Of a DNA stretch of 64,000 nucleotides, positions 9,259-18,085 are shown in pieces. Made by a program: the position numbers and the translations under genes. The notes beneath the pieces are model-generated. The model had not been told where the DNA came from, did not search any database, and saw only the letters and a list, made by a program, of their open reading frames with translations. This DNA is from Flavobacterium frigoris (lineage in GTDB: Bacteria; Bacteroidota; Bacteroidia; Flavobacteriales; Flavobacteriaceae). Where the stretch lies: the NCBI RefSeq assembly GCF_900111075.1, contig NZ_FOFZ01000002.1, forward strand, positions 124,001 to 188,000. The letters run 5' to 3'. Each line of letters starts with the position of its first letter. Position 1 is the first letter of the stretch.

Positions 9259-12200
9259 TTAAAAATTAACATCGATTCCAAAAGTATATAATCTTGGAGT
9301 TGGGAAATAACCAGTTGTAGAAGATTTAAAACTCTCAGGATCAAATCCTTTCCATTTAGTTAGAGTTAAAATATTTTCACCTTGCAATCTAAAACGTATA
9401 CTTTTCATAAACGTTTTATCTAAAAATTTAGCTGGCACATTGTAACCTATACTTAAATTTCTTAAACGAACATAAGAGGCATCCATTAAGAATCTGTCGG
9501 ATAAATCTCCTGAATCGATATTTGAAGCATCCCAAGACGGCACATTAGTATTCATGTTTGTAGGAGTCCAAGCATTTAATATATCAGCAGAAACAGGTAA
9601 AGGATCAACGTTTCTAATATCCATCAAACCTGAATAATCCACATCAAATCTGAAAAAATCAGCTGCATAAGTAAAGGCTGCATCAAGGAAGAACCCTTTA
9701 TAGGAAGCATTAAGACCAAAACCACCTTGATAAACTGGCAAAGCATTTCTATCCGTTAATCTTCTGTCTTCATCTTTAGGACTTTCAGTTAAATCCCCAC
9801 TTTTGTTTAAGAACAACAGATTCCCATTAGCAGGATTTACGCCTTGATAAGGGACTACATAATATTGATTACTAGGCCCTCCAATTGCATTTGCAAAATC
9901 AGTACCTATTCTTTGTTTTCCAGTACCATCATTAAGCACACCTAAATCATCGATCTCATTACGATTATATGATCCATTACCATAAACTGATAATTTAAAT
10001 TCAGAATTCTTAAGCACATCATATTTAAGAGAAAGCTCTATACCTTTATTTAACAAAGAGCCATTATTTCCATTAAGGAAGGTCACCCCATTAGATGAAG
10101 AAACTGGAATAGAAGTATATAAGTCTGTTGTTAGTCTTCTATAAAAGTCAAGCGAACCAGATAATCTATCTTTAAAATTAAAATCCAAACCAATGTTAGC
10201 TTGAGCAGTAGTTTCCCACTTTAAATCTGTATTTGCAATAGACGAAACACCAAAAGAAGCTACGTTACCATACCCTGTCTGAGTACTATTTAAATCTCTA
10301 ACCGCTTGTGCAGCTCCAAAAATCGTAGCAACATCACTATCCTCACCTCTTGCAATAACATTTTGATTTCCAGTTGTACCATAAGAAGCTCTTAACTTAA
10401 GATCTCTGATAAAATTATTGTCTATCAAGAAATCTTCTTTAGCAATATTCCATCTACCTGCAACTGACCAAAAAGTACCCCATTTATTATCACCCACAAA
10501 TCTATAACTTCCATCTCTTCTTACAGAAGCAGCAAATCCATATTTAGAATCATAATCATAATCCAAAGTCCCAAAATAAGAAAATAAACCAGCATCTACT
10601 CTATTAGCACCTTCTATTGGCGCATAGGTAATAGGTAAAGCTGCACTATAAGGTATATAACCCGTTCCTGCCCCTGGATACCATGTCAAAGGGTTAAGAC
10701 CAGTTTGTCGGAAAAAATTAGATCTTCTATGAGCTTTTAAATATTCAGTGAATAATGACACATCAAGTGTATGCTTTCCACCAAATTCTTTATTGTAATT
10801 AAGCTGGTTAGTAGAATTAAAAGTAAATTCTCTAGCAGAACTTTGAGTTTCACTTCCATGGAATGCCTGACCAGCTCCAACAGCTCTTACAACAGATAAA
10901 TAAGCATCTGGTCCAATAGCGAAAGTTCTTTTATCTTCTGCGTAATCAACACCTGCTGTAGTCCTAAATGTTAAATCGTCTGTCAATTTATATCCTAAAT
11001 TTCCAGAAATTATAGTTTTAAATTCTTCATAAAAACTAGGAGCATTTTTTCCTTTATACAAATCGAGAAGCATAAACGGAATAAGATTTAACGAAGGAGA
11101 TCCAAAGTCATTAAATAATTTCTGACCACTTACATATGTTGCTGGATCAAAATAAGCAGCTGAAGTAAGATATCCAGTTAAAGGATTCTGCAATACATTA
11201 CTGTTAATTGCTGCTCTATTTTCTTGCTCAAGTTGGTTTCTTTTAGAAAAAGCAGAAGTTATATTTAAACCGTAAGTTGCTCTTTTATTTGATGATCTAC
11301 CAGAAAAATTAGATCTTAAAGTGAACCTCTTAAAGTCAGATGTAGGAACAATCCCATCTTGTTGAAAATATCCTAAGGAGGTAAAGTTTTTACTATTTTC
11401 ACCACCAACGCTAAAACTTACATCTTGACTAGAAGTTGTTCCTGTTCTAAAGAAAATCTTTGACCAATCCGTATCTATAGCATAAGCATCAATATTAGCT
11501 GGATCGACTAGCACTCCTCCTGGAGCAGAACCTGAAAAACCAGGACCTGAGCCATATTGCTTTTGAATATTTAAATGCTGTTTCGCATTAACTAAGTTAT
11601 AATCATCTCCTCTAAATTCAGATGTACCATAAGAAGAAGAAAAATTTACATTTAAATCAGATTTAAAATCACCTTGCTTTGTTGTTATAACAATTACACC
11701 ATTAGAACCTCTATTACCATAAATAGATGTGGCCGAAGCATCTTTCAATACTGAAACTGTTTCAATATCATTTTGATTCAAGTTTCTAAAGAACGCTTGA
11801 GTTAATGGAACTCCATCAATCACGTACAAAGGATCTGTACTCGCATTCAAAGATCCTTGACCTCTAATGATAACATCAATCTTGTTACTACCAGGCTGAC
11901 CTGAAGACAAAGCAATATTTGCTCCAGCTAACTGACCTTGTAAAGATTGCAAAACATTCACATTAGGTCTTCCTTCGATTGTCTTTGAAGAGACAGTTTG
12001 AGTTGCTCCAATTGCTTTGGCTTTAGTAGATGTTCTACCATAACCTTGAATTACAACTTCCTCTAATGCTTTCCCGAATTCCTCTAATTTTACATTAATT
12101 GTATTTGAAGCACCTACTACCTTAGTTGTTTCCTTCATCCCAAGAAAAGAAAAAATTAAAACATCTCCAGTTTTTGCTTTAAGAGAGTAGTTACCATCAA

Positions 12201-12366
12201 AGTCTGTTTGAACGCCTGCCTTAGTACCTTTGACTAGAACATTTACCCCAGGTAATGCTCCAGAAGCATCTGAAACTACACCCTTAACTGTTCGCTCTTG
12301 CGCAAACATAAATTGCATAGATAACGTTATCAGTAACGTTAAAATCCATTTGAATTTTGATCTCAT
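9259..12366 (-). CDS. SusC/RagA TonB-dependent outer-membrane receptor
   Basis: This is a 1035-residue protein with a signal peptide (1-22, ending MFAQ), an N-terminal carboxypeptidase-regulatory-like domain (about 26-95, VKGVVSDASGALPGVNVLVKG), a plug domain (about 110-220, including DPLYVIDGVPL and SIYGNRGSNGVIVITTK) and a long beta-barrel ending in FGIDVNF. By family it imports a large nutrient across the outer membrane using TonB energy, together with the SusD protein encoded next. No glycosidase, peptidase or sigma/anti-sigma pair is adjacent, so the substrate cannot be assigned. Confidence 0.96.
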   Translation of the reverse strand: MRSKFKWILTLLITLSMQFMFAQERTVKGVVSDASGALPGVNVLVKGTKAGVQTDFDGNYSLKAKTGDVLIFSFLGMKETTKVVGASNTINVKLEEFGKALEEVVIQGYGRTSTKAKAIGATQTVSSKTIEGRPNVNVLQSLQGQLAGANIALSSGQPGSNKIDVIIRGQGSLNASTDPLYVIDGVPLTQAFFRNLNQNDIETVSVLKDASATSIYGNRGSNGVIVITTKQGDFKSDLNVNFSSSYGTSEFRGDDYNLVNAKQHLNIQKQYGSGPGFSGSAPGGVLVDPANIDAYAIDTDWSKIFFRTGTTSSQDVSFSVGGENSKNFTSLGYFQQDGIVPTSDFKRFTLRSNFSGRSSNKRATYGLNITSAFSKRNQLEQENRAAINSNVLQNPLTGYLTSAAYFDPATYVSGQKLFNDFGSPSLNLIPFMLLDLYKGKNAPSFYEEFKTIISGNLGYKLTDDLTFRTTAGVDYAEDKRTFAIGPDAYLSVVRAVGAGQAFHGSETQSSAREFTFNSTNQLNYNKEFGGKHTLDVSLFTEYLKAHRRSNFFRQTGLNPLTWYPGAGTGYIPYSAALPITYAPIEGANRVDAGLFSYFGTLDYDYDSKYGFAASVRRDGSYRFVGDNKWGTFWSVAGRWNIAKEDFLIDNNFIRDLKLRASYGTTGNQNVIARGEDSDVATIFGAAQAVRDLNSTQTGYGNVASFGVSSIANTDLKWETTAQANIGLDFNFKDRLSGSLDFYRRLTTDLYTSIPVSSSNGVTFLNGNNGSLLNKGIELSLKYDVLKNSEFKLSVYGNGSYNRNEIDDLGVLNDGTGKQRIGTDFANAIGGPSNQYYVVPYQGVNPANGNLLFLNKSGDLTESPKDEDRRLTDRNALPVYQGGFGLNASYKGFFLDAAFTYAADFFRFDVDYSGLMDIRNVDPLPVSADILNAWTPTNMNTNVPSWDASNIDSGDLSDRFLMDASYVRLRNLSIGYNVPAKFLDKTFMKSIRFRLQGENILTLTKWKGFDPESFKSSTTGYFPTPRLYTFGIDVNF

Positions 12367-12823
12367 TATTTAAATTTTTGAATTAGTTAGGACAAATATG
12401 CTAATTATATCTTAAATAAAAAAATAAACAAATCACAAATTTAACGTTTTAATAACAGTAGTAAGGAGACGTTCTTAAAAAATGACCATACTCTCACGCT
12501 TTCACCCTCAAAAAAACACAGATTTTATTCCCATGAAAAAAGCGTTAGCAAAAAAAAACTACAAAAAGTGATCGGATGCAGCCAAACCGTAAAAATGATT
12601 AAACAATATATAGTCCATTATTATCTGCTATTTAGCCATTTCCGTTATATCATTTGTCTAAAGTCTTATATACACTTATGTTTCTTCCGCAATTCCTCTA
12701 TCACTAGACTTGGAAGAGTTAGCACCTGAAATCAGAGCATTCCAATAACACATTTCGAACGATATGCCAATAGCCTAAATATATTGTAACCACAATTGAA
12801 GCTTTTTTTCATAAATTTGCTTT
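12367..12823. other. Intergenic region upstream of susC and rnhB
   Basis: These 457 AT-rich bases separate two divergent genes. The complement of 12436-12443 reads TAAATTTG, a -7 box suited to the SusC gene, but no TTG or TTTG is found at the right distance upstream. A second TAAATTTG at 12812-12819 on the plus strand lies only five bases before the rnhB start. No convincing ORF, RNA gene or repeat was seen. Confidence 0.4.
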
Positions 12824-13483
12824 ATGCTGCAACTTAATTTTTCAAAACTCCTTTTAGAATCTGGAACCGATGAGGCCGGCCGAGGTTGTCTTGCAGGACC
12901 TGTTACTGCCGCGGCTGTAATCCTTCCTTCTGATTTTGAAAACATAATTCTAAACGACAGCAAACAATTATCTGAGAAAGCGAGAGAAAAATTACGCCCT
13001 TTTATTGAGCAGCAAGCCGTTACTTTTGCTGTAACTCACCTAGAACCTTTAGAAATTGATGACATCAATATTTTGAATGCCTCGATAAAAGCAATGCAGG
13101 AATGCGTTTTGAAACTCAATCCGCAACCTGAATATATTATTGTAGATGGGAACAGTCCTTTTATTCGAAAAAAAGGGATCAAGAACAGTAGTGGGAAAAT
13201 TTTTACTCCTGCAGAGCTTACTATTTTGACCTCCATTCCGAGTAGCAGTATTGTAAAAGGAGATGCCAAATTCATGAGTATTGCCGCCGCATCCGTATTG
13301 GCAAAAACGTATCGGGATGATTACATGAACAGGATTCACGAAGAATTTCCAATGTACAACTGGAAACAAAACAAAGGATATCCAACAAAAGAACACCGAG
13401 AAGCAATTAGAAAATATGGCGTTACTAAATACCACAGAATGAGTTTTAGATTGTTGCCTGAGCAGCAGAAATTTGATTTTTGA
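12824..13483 (+). CDS. rnhB: Ribonuclease HII
   Basis: This 219-residue protein is of normal length for RNase HII. The N-terminal motif [15 protein letters not shown] carries the catalytic D16-E17 pair; [10 protein letters not shown] and the later [21 protein letters not shown] are the other conserved blocks. The enzyme nicks RNA-DNA hybrids at ribonucleotides and starts ribonucleotide excision repair. The ATG at 12824 gives the expected short N-terminus. It converges with lipB across an inverted repeat. Confidence 0.96.
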   Translation: MLQLNFSKLLLESGTDEAGRGCLAGPVTAAAVILPSDFENIILNDSKQLSEKAREKLRPFIEQQAVTFAVTHLEPLEIDDINILNASIKAMQECVLKLNPQPEYIIVDGNSPFIRKKGIKNSSGKIFTPAELTILTSIPSSSIVKGDAKFMSIAAASVLAKTYRDDYMNRIHEEFPMYNWKQNKGYPTKEHREAIRKYGVTKYHRMSFRLLPEQQKFDF

Positions 13484-13591
13484 TTGTAAATTAACGATTT
13501 TTGATCTCAGATTTTAAACTAAAGAACTTCTTATACCTTCTCAGTATAGAAAATACTGTAAAATTTTTCAGCCCCAAAATCTAACACTTAG

Positions 13592-13667
13592 TTTGTCATT
13601 CCGACGAAGGAGGAATCCCCGTTATGTGAGTGGCTTGATGAGATTCCTCCTTTGTCGGAATGACAAG
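13592..13667. repeat. Dispersed inverted repeat, 25-bp arms
   Basis: Arms at 13593-13617 (TTGTCATTCCGACGAAGG...) and 13642-13666 are complementary with a single G/A difference, which is a G-T wobble in RNA, around a 24-base loop. The element lies in the spacer between convergent rnhB and lipB and could act as a bidirectional terminator. Diverged relatives of the same arms occur at 36944-36970, 37094-37122 and 37241-37270, so it is a dispersed repeat and not a gene-specific hairpin. Confidence 0.85.
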
Positions 13668-13773
13668 ATTGTGGTTTTGTTCTATTACAGTATATTCAAA
13701 AATAAAATAGTATTATATTTTTTGATTCCAGATTTATACTAAATACAAAATTCTGATTCGATATTGAAATTTG

Positions 13774-14484
13774 TTATGGTGCTATATATTGAAATTCACA
13801 ACCAAACAATGCAGTTAAATGTTTCAATATTTTTTCTTTTACTTCGTCCTCATTTACTTTTTCAACACCAAGTTCCACATTTAAAGAAGTTACCGCTTTA
13901 CCACGAATTCCGCATGGAATGATATTATCGAAGTAACCTAAATCAGCATTTACGTTTAACGCAAATCCGTGCATGGTGACCCAGCGTGAAGCACGAACTC
14001 CCAACGCACATATTTTGCGTGCAAATGGTGTTCCTACACCTAACCAAACCCCTGTTTCGCCTTCGCTTCGACCGCATGCTATACCATATTCCTGTAAAGT
14101 AAGAATAATGGCTTCTTCCAAAAAGCGTAAATATTTATGAATATCAGTAAAGAAATTATCTAAGTCTAAAATAGGATACCCTACAATTTGTCCAGGCCCA
14201 TGATAGGTAATATCACCGCCACGATTGATCTTGTAAAAGGTGGCGCCTTTGTCTTCGAGTTGTTTTTCGGACAACAATAAATTAGATAAATCACCGCTTT
14301 TTCCTAAGGTGTATACATGTGGGTGCTCTACAAACAAAAAATAATTTGGAGTCTCTAAAGTGAGTTCCTCTCGCCTATTTCTGATTTTTAGATCAACGAT
14401 TCCTTTGAACAGTTCTTCTTGGTATTCCCAAGTTTCCTTGTAGTCTTTATTTCCTAAATCTTGAAGTTGGATTGTTTTGTTCAT
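13774..14484 (-). CDS. lipB: Lipoyl(octanoyl) transferase LipB
   Basis: This 236-residue protein has the LipB signature RGGDITYHGPGQIVGYPILD and the catalytic cysteine-lysine region NIIPCGIRGKAVTSL. It moves octanoyl groups from acyl carrier protein onto lipoyl domains of 2-oxoacid dehydrogenases and the glycine cleavage H protein. A -7 type box TACCTTTG (complement of 14553-14560) lies about 70 bp upstream of the start. Downstream it converges with rnhB. Confidence 0.95.
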   Translation of the reverse strand: MNKTIQLQDLGNKDYKETWEYQEELFKGIVDLKIRNRREELTLETPNYFLFVEHPHVYTLGKSGDLSNLLLSEKQLEDKGATFYKINRGGDITYHGPGQIVGYPILDLDNFFTDIHKYLRFLEEAIILTLQEYGIACGRSEGETGVWLGVGTPFARKICALGVRASRWVTMHGFALNVNADLGYFDNIIPCGIRGKAVTSLNVELGVEKVNEDEVKEKILKHLTALFGCEFQYIAP

Positions 14485-14497
14485 TTGAAATTGTTAG

Positions 14498-14607
14498 GAG
14501 TTGCGAAGCACGAAGCAAGGCAATCTATTTTCGTTCACTTATTTGTTGGATACAAAGGTACTATTAATTCTCGTTTTATGCCATGAAGGCACAAAGTCAC
14601 AAAGTTT
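14498..14607. repeat. Relics of two dispersed repeats upstream of lipB
   Basis: The complement of 14498-14526 reads AGATTGCCTTGCTTCGTGCT followed by TCGCAACTC, and closely matches 37169-37196 on the plus strand. Bases 14581-14607 (ATGAAGGCACAAAGTCACAA...) resemble 46585-46616 (GCTAAGGCACAAAGTTT). Both look like fragments of intergenic repeats rather than genes. The lipB -7 box lies between them. Confidence 0.5.
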
Positions 14608-14637
14608 GTTGGTTAACGAATTTTTTAAAATAATAAT

Positions 14638-15363
14638 TTATTCCAACACTACCTCAAGATTTGTACTTGTAGGGTTTTGTAGAAAGTCAACTATATTGAA
14701 TTGTAATTCCAGCGATTTTTTATCGGAGCTAATTATTGCGTTGTGATTTGAAACAGCTTTTATTTTTCGTGGAAAATGATACTTAATTATGTAGGTCTGT
14801 ACTAGCTTAAAGCTAGCAAGCTTCGTTTTATAGATTTCCAATTTTTCTTTTTCTGTTATAAAAATAGCCTCATCTGTAATGGTCACAATTCTATTAAACT
14901 GATTTCCGTTTAAAGTATAGCGAATATTATAATAATGCTCTTCGGCCGTTAAGGCGTAATTGTGCCTAATGTCATCCGCATAGTCTTGTGTTTTTGTCAA
15001 GTCTGCAATGTCTTCTACTTTCTTGAAATCTTGAGAAATTGTTGTTCTGTATTCTTTATCAAAAGCGCTTTTTTTCATGTGCACTTTTACGTTTTTAAAG
15101 CAGTTAAATAGTTCTTGCTCTTTTGGCGTGTACTTAATAAAATTAGCATTGTATTTATTGATGTATTCATCAAATACATAAGTGGTATCCTGAAAGACGG
15201 TTTCTTTTGAATACTCTTCTTTGGCAATTTGCATGTAGCTGTTTTCGTTTCTATGGCTATCATATTCAATATTCCCAGAATTATCTGGATTAATATGTAA
15301 AGTTTCAGTGACTTCACAACTCGATAAAAGGACTAGTAACAACAAAAGGCAGGTGTATTTCAT
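14638..15363 (-). CDS. Conserved lipoprotein of unknown function
   Basis: This 241-residue protein begins with a lipoprotein signal (MKYTCLLLLLVLLSSC, Cys16), so it is probably anchored to a membrane facing the periplasm or surface. The next stretch (VTETLHINPDNSGNIEYDS) resembles the start of other Flavobacteriia lipoproteins whose N-terminal region reads as a beta-strand domain. I recognise no catalytic motif. A TATTTTTG box (complement of 15382-15389) lies about 20 bp upstream. It diverges from lysS, and the structured element at 15454 lies between them. Confidence 0.7.
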   Translation of the reverse strand: MKYTCLLLLLVLLSSCEVTETLHINPDNSGNIEYDSHRNENSYMQIAKEEYSKETVFQDTTYVFDEYINKYNANFIKYTPKEQELFNCFKNVKVHMKKSAFDKEYRTTISQDFKKVEDIADLTKTQDYADDIRHNYALTAEEHYYNIRYTLNGNQFNRIVTITDEAIFITEKEKLEIYKTKLASFKLVQTYIIKYHFPRKIKAVSNHNAIISSDKKSLELQFNIVDFLQNPTSTNLEVVLE

Positions 15364-15453
15364 ATTCTATTTTTTAAAGTTCAAAAATACTAGACTTTTA
15401 TATAACGACATGCTTTTTAACAAAATATTCTTACAAATACAACTCGTTGTGAT

Positions 15454-15550
15454 CTAGCCCCGATTGAAAGCGATATCCCACGCTCATTTTTGGCGTGGAT
15501 AAAACGGAAAGCGGGACAGCTCGATATTGAATTTCGACTCCTTGTGCTCC
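15454..15550 (+). ncRNA. Structured intergenic element, copy A (possibly Flavo-1-like RNA)
   Basis: This 97-base element starts TAGCCCCGATTG, continues AAGCGATATCC, then an internal hairpin (CACGC/GCGTG), then GATAAAACGGAAAGCGGGA, and ends CTCCTTGTGCTCC. Copy B at 23375 has the same outer blocks in the same order and nearly the same length, but a completely different internal stem (T-run with A-run). Conserved flanks around a stem that changes in sequence but still pairs point to RNA structure. It ends 44 bp before the lysS promoter, in the same orientation. It may correspond to the Flavo-1 RNA motif; that identity is from memory and was not tested. Confidence 0.55.
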
Positions 15551-15593
15551 AGAAATTCCACTTTAGAATATTCCTATTTTAGCAGTTGTTCAC

Positions 15594-15625
15594 TTTGCAA
15601 CTTTAAGACATAAAGACTATCTTTG
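15594..15625 (+). promoter_or_regulatory. lysS promoter (-33 TTTG, -7 TATCTTTG)
   Basis: TTTG at 15594-15597 and TATCTTTG at 15618-15625, with 20 bp between them, match the Bacteroidota primary sigma consensus TTTG-N19-21-TAnnTTTG. The lysS ATG is 22 bp further on. Confidence 0.8.
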
Positions 15626-15647
15626 CGCTCTTAAAATAAGCACAAAA

Positions 15648-17351
15648 ATGGCATTATCAGAACAAGAAAACATCCGAAGAGAAAAACTTCAAGCCTTACG
15701 CAACTTAGGAATCAATCCTTATCCCGCTAATCTTTTTCCTGTAAATCATACTTCGAAGCAGATAAAATCGCAGTTTGAAGAAGGAAAGAAGGTAATTGTG
15801 GCCGGACGTTTGATGAGTGTGAGAGATCAAGGAAAAGCTTGTTTTGCCGAATTGCAAGATAGCGAAGGCCGTATTCAATTGTACGTCAATCGTGATGTTT
15901 TGTGTACTGGTGATGATAAAACATTGTACAATCAGGTATTCAAAAAATTAACCGATTTGGGTGATTTTATTGGTATCGAAGGAGAATTGTTTACGACTAA
16001 AGTGGGTGCACAATGTATTCGTGTTGATGGATTCACTTTCTTGAGTAAAACATTGCGTCCATTGCCATTACCAAAGGTAGATGAAGATGGAAAAGTACAC
16101 GATGCCTTTAATGATGCTGAATTGCGTTACAGAATGCGTTATGTAGATTTAACCGTGAACGAGCATGTGAAAGAAACGTTTATCAAGAGAACAAAAATGT
16201 TCAACGCGATGCGTTCTTTCTTTAACGACAGAGGGTATCTTGAAGTAGAAACTCCTGTTTTACAACCGATTCCTGGTGGTGCTGCAGCGCGTCCGTTTAT
16301 CACACACCACAACTCCCTTGACATGCCATTATACATGCGTATTGCTAATGAGTTGTATTTAAAAAGATTGATTGTTGGTGGTTTTGAAGGGGTTTATGAG
16401 TTTTCTAAAAATTTCCGAAATGAAGGAATGGATAGAACGCACAACCCAGAATTTACCGCTATGGAAATATATGTAGCCTACAAAGACTACAACTGGATGA
16501 TGGAATTTGCCGAAGACCTTCTTGAACATTGCGCGATTGCCGTTAACGGAACGAGCGAAGCTACTTTTGGCGAGCATAAAATCAACTTCAAAGCTCCTTA
16601 TGCACGTGTAACAATGACTGATTCTATCAAGCATTTTACTGGTTTTGATATTTCAGGTAAAAGTGAAGCTGAATTATTTGATGCAGCAAGAGGCATGGGA
16701 ATTGACGTGGATGCTACGATGGGTAAAGGGAAATTAATTGATGAGATTTTTGGCGCTAAATGCGAAGGAAATTATATTCAGCCAACATTCATTACAGACT
16801 ATCCAAAGGAAATGTCACCCTTGTGTAAAGAACACAGAGACAATCCAGAATTGACGGAGCGTTTTGAATTAATGGTTTGCGGTAAAGAAGTGGCGAATGC
16901 TTACTCTGAGCTGAATGATCCAATTGACCAACGCAGCCGTTTTGAAGAGCAAATGCGTTTGTCTGAAAAAGGAGATGATGAAGCAACAGGAATAATTGAC
17001 GAAGATTTTCTTAGAGCATTAGAATATGGAATGCCTCCAACATCTGGTATGGGAATAGGAATGGATCGTTTGATTATGTATTTGACTAATAATGCTTCTA
17101 TTCAAGAAGTGTTGCTATTTCCACAAATGAGACCAGAGAAAAAACAAGTTCAAGTGGAACTGGAAGACGATGAAAAACTAATTGTTTCTTTATTGCAGGC
17201 TAATGAGAACCAAATGGAATTTGGATTACTAAAAATAAAATCAGAATTGAGCGGTAAAAAATGGGACAAAGCCATGAAAAACTTATCTTCTCTAGGAATG
17301 ACTGAAGTCGTTGTTGACGGAGAAACTAAGGCTTGTCGCTTGAAAGAATAA
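15648..17351 (+). CDS. lysS: Lysyl-tRNA synthetase (class II)
   Basis: This 567-residue enzyme charges tRNA-Lys. An OB-fold anticodon-binding domain lies at about residues 45-150 (VIVAGRLMSVRDQGKACFAEL), followed by class II catalytic motifs: motif 2 in NFRNEGMDRTHNPEFT and motif 3 in GMGIGMDRLIMYLT. About 70 residues follow motif 3 (after MRPEKKQ); this tail is common in Bacteroidota LysS and not in the E. coli enzyme. It has its own promoter and a strong terminator downstream, so it is probably monocistronic. Confidence 0.97.
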   Translation: MALSEQENIRREKLQALRNLGINPYPANLFPVNHTSKQIKSQFEEGKKVIVAGRLMSVRDQGKACFAELQDSEGRIQLYVNRDVLCTGDDKTLYNQVFKKLTDLGDFIGIEGELFTTKVGAQCIRVDGFTFLSKTLRPLPLPKVDEDGKVHDAFNDAELRYRMRYVDLTVNEHVKETFIKRTKMFNAMRSFFNDRGYLEVETPVLQPIPGGAAARPFITHHNSLDMPLYMRIANELYLKRLIVGGFEGVYEFSKNFRNEGMDRTHNPEFTAMEIYVAYKDYNWMMEFAEDLLEHCAIAVNGTSEATFGEHKINFKAPYARVTMTDSIKHFTGFDISGKSEAELFDAARGMGIDVDATMGKGKLIDEIFGAKCEGNYIQPTFITDYPKEMSPLCKEHRDNPELTERFELMVCGKEVANAYSELNDPIDQRSRFEEQMRLSEKGDDEATGIIDEDFLRALEYGMPPTSGMGIGMDRLIMYLTNNASIQEVLLFPQMRPEKKQVQVELEDDEKLIVSLLQANENQMEFGLLKIKSELSGKKWDKAMKNLSSLGMTEVVVDGETKACRLKE

Positions 17352-17371
17352 GTAATTCTTAAAATTATAGT

Positions 17372-17410
17372 AAAAACGGTCATCTAAAAATTAGGTGACC
17401 GTTTTTTTTT
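17372..17410 (+). terminator. lysS terminator
   Basis: A stem AAAACGGTCA.CTA paired with TAG.TGACCGTTTT (loop of about five A/T) is followed by a run of T. It starts 21 bp after the lysS stop. Confidence 0.85.
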
Positions 17411-17599
17411 TGAATATGCACCGGTGATTATTTTCTATAAAAAATGAGTAGCAATTAAAATTATAAATTTCTATCTACTTCTCTTCTATAATAACGATTC
17501 CAGTGAGGGAAAAGCCCGAACTTTTAAAAACTTTCTAAAAAAAAATTCTTGTACCTGTAATAATCCAGAACTTTAGCCACTAATTAAGAAAAAACAATA

Positions 17600-18085
17600 G
17601 TGAGTAGCGATTTTTACACCACATTCATTTTACCCTATTCAGGAATTATCATTAAGATCTGCAGGGCTTATACGAATACCCAAGAGGATTTTGAGGATTA
17701 CTATCAAGAGGTCTGTTTACATATTTGGAGAAGTCATGCCAGTTTTCGAGAACAATCGGAGTGGTCAACCTGGGTTTACAGGATATCATTAAATGTATGC
17801 TTGACTTTACTGAAGAAAAAAAAGAAACATAATTTTGTTTCTAATTCTTTGCCTGAAGAGGCAATAGAGGACAGCCGTTCTTTTGTAGATGAATCACTTA
17901 ACCAACTCTATCAGGCAATCAGACAATTATCTGATGTGGACAGGGCGGTCATTATGCTTTATCTGGAAGAAAAGTCATATCAGGAAATCGCCGAAATTAT
18001 TGGAACAAACCCAAACAACATCGGGGTGCGCATTAAACGAATTAAAGAACGATTAAAAAAATTATTAGATGAAAAAGTCAATTGA
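17600..18085 (+). CDS. ECF-type RNA polymerase sigma factor
   Basis: This 161-residue protein begins at a GTG; an in-frame stop at 17585 and the absence of ATG leave no better start. Region 2 (about residues 25-55, EDFEDYYQEVCLHIWRSHASF) and region 4 (about 105-155, LSDVDRAVIMLYLEEKSYQE then a helix-turn-helix) are clear; region 3 is absent as in ECF sigmas. The next gene overlaps its 3' end by 17 bp and encodes a membrane protein, which fits an ECF sigma with a membrane-bound partner. The target promoters are unknown. Confidence 0.88.
   Translation: MSSDFYTTFILPYSGIIIKICRAYTNTQEDFEDYYQEVCLHIWRSHASFREQSEWSTWVYRISLNVCLTLLKKKKKHNFVSNSLPEEAIEDSRSFVDESLNQLYQAIRQLSDVDRAVIMLYLEEKSYQEIAEIIGTNPNNIGVRIKRIKERLKKLLDEKVN

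Noticed and set aside
12812..12819. TAAATTTG as the rnhB promoter box
   Set aside because: It lies five bases before the ATG with no TTG or TTTG at 19-21 bp upstream, so transcription would start within the gene; probably chance in AT-rich DNA.
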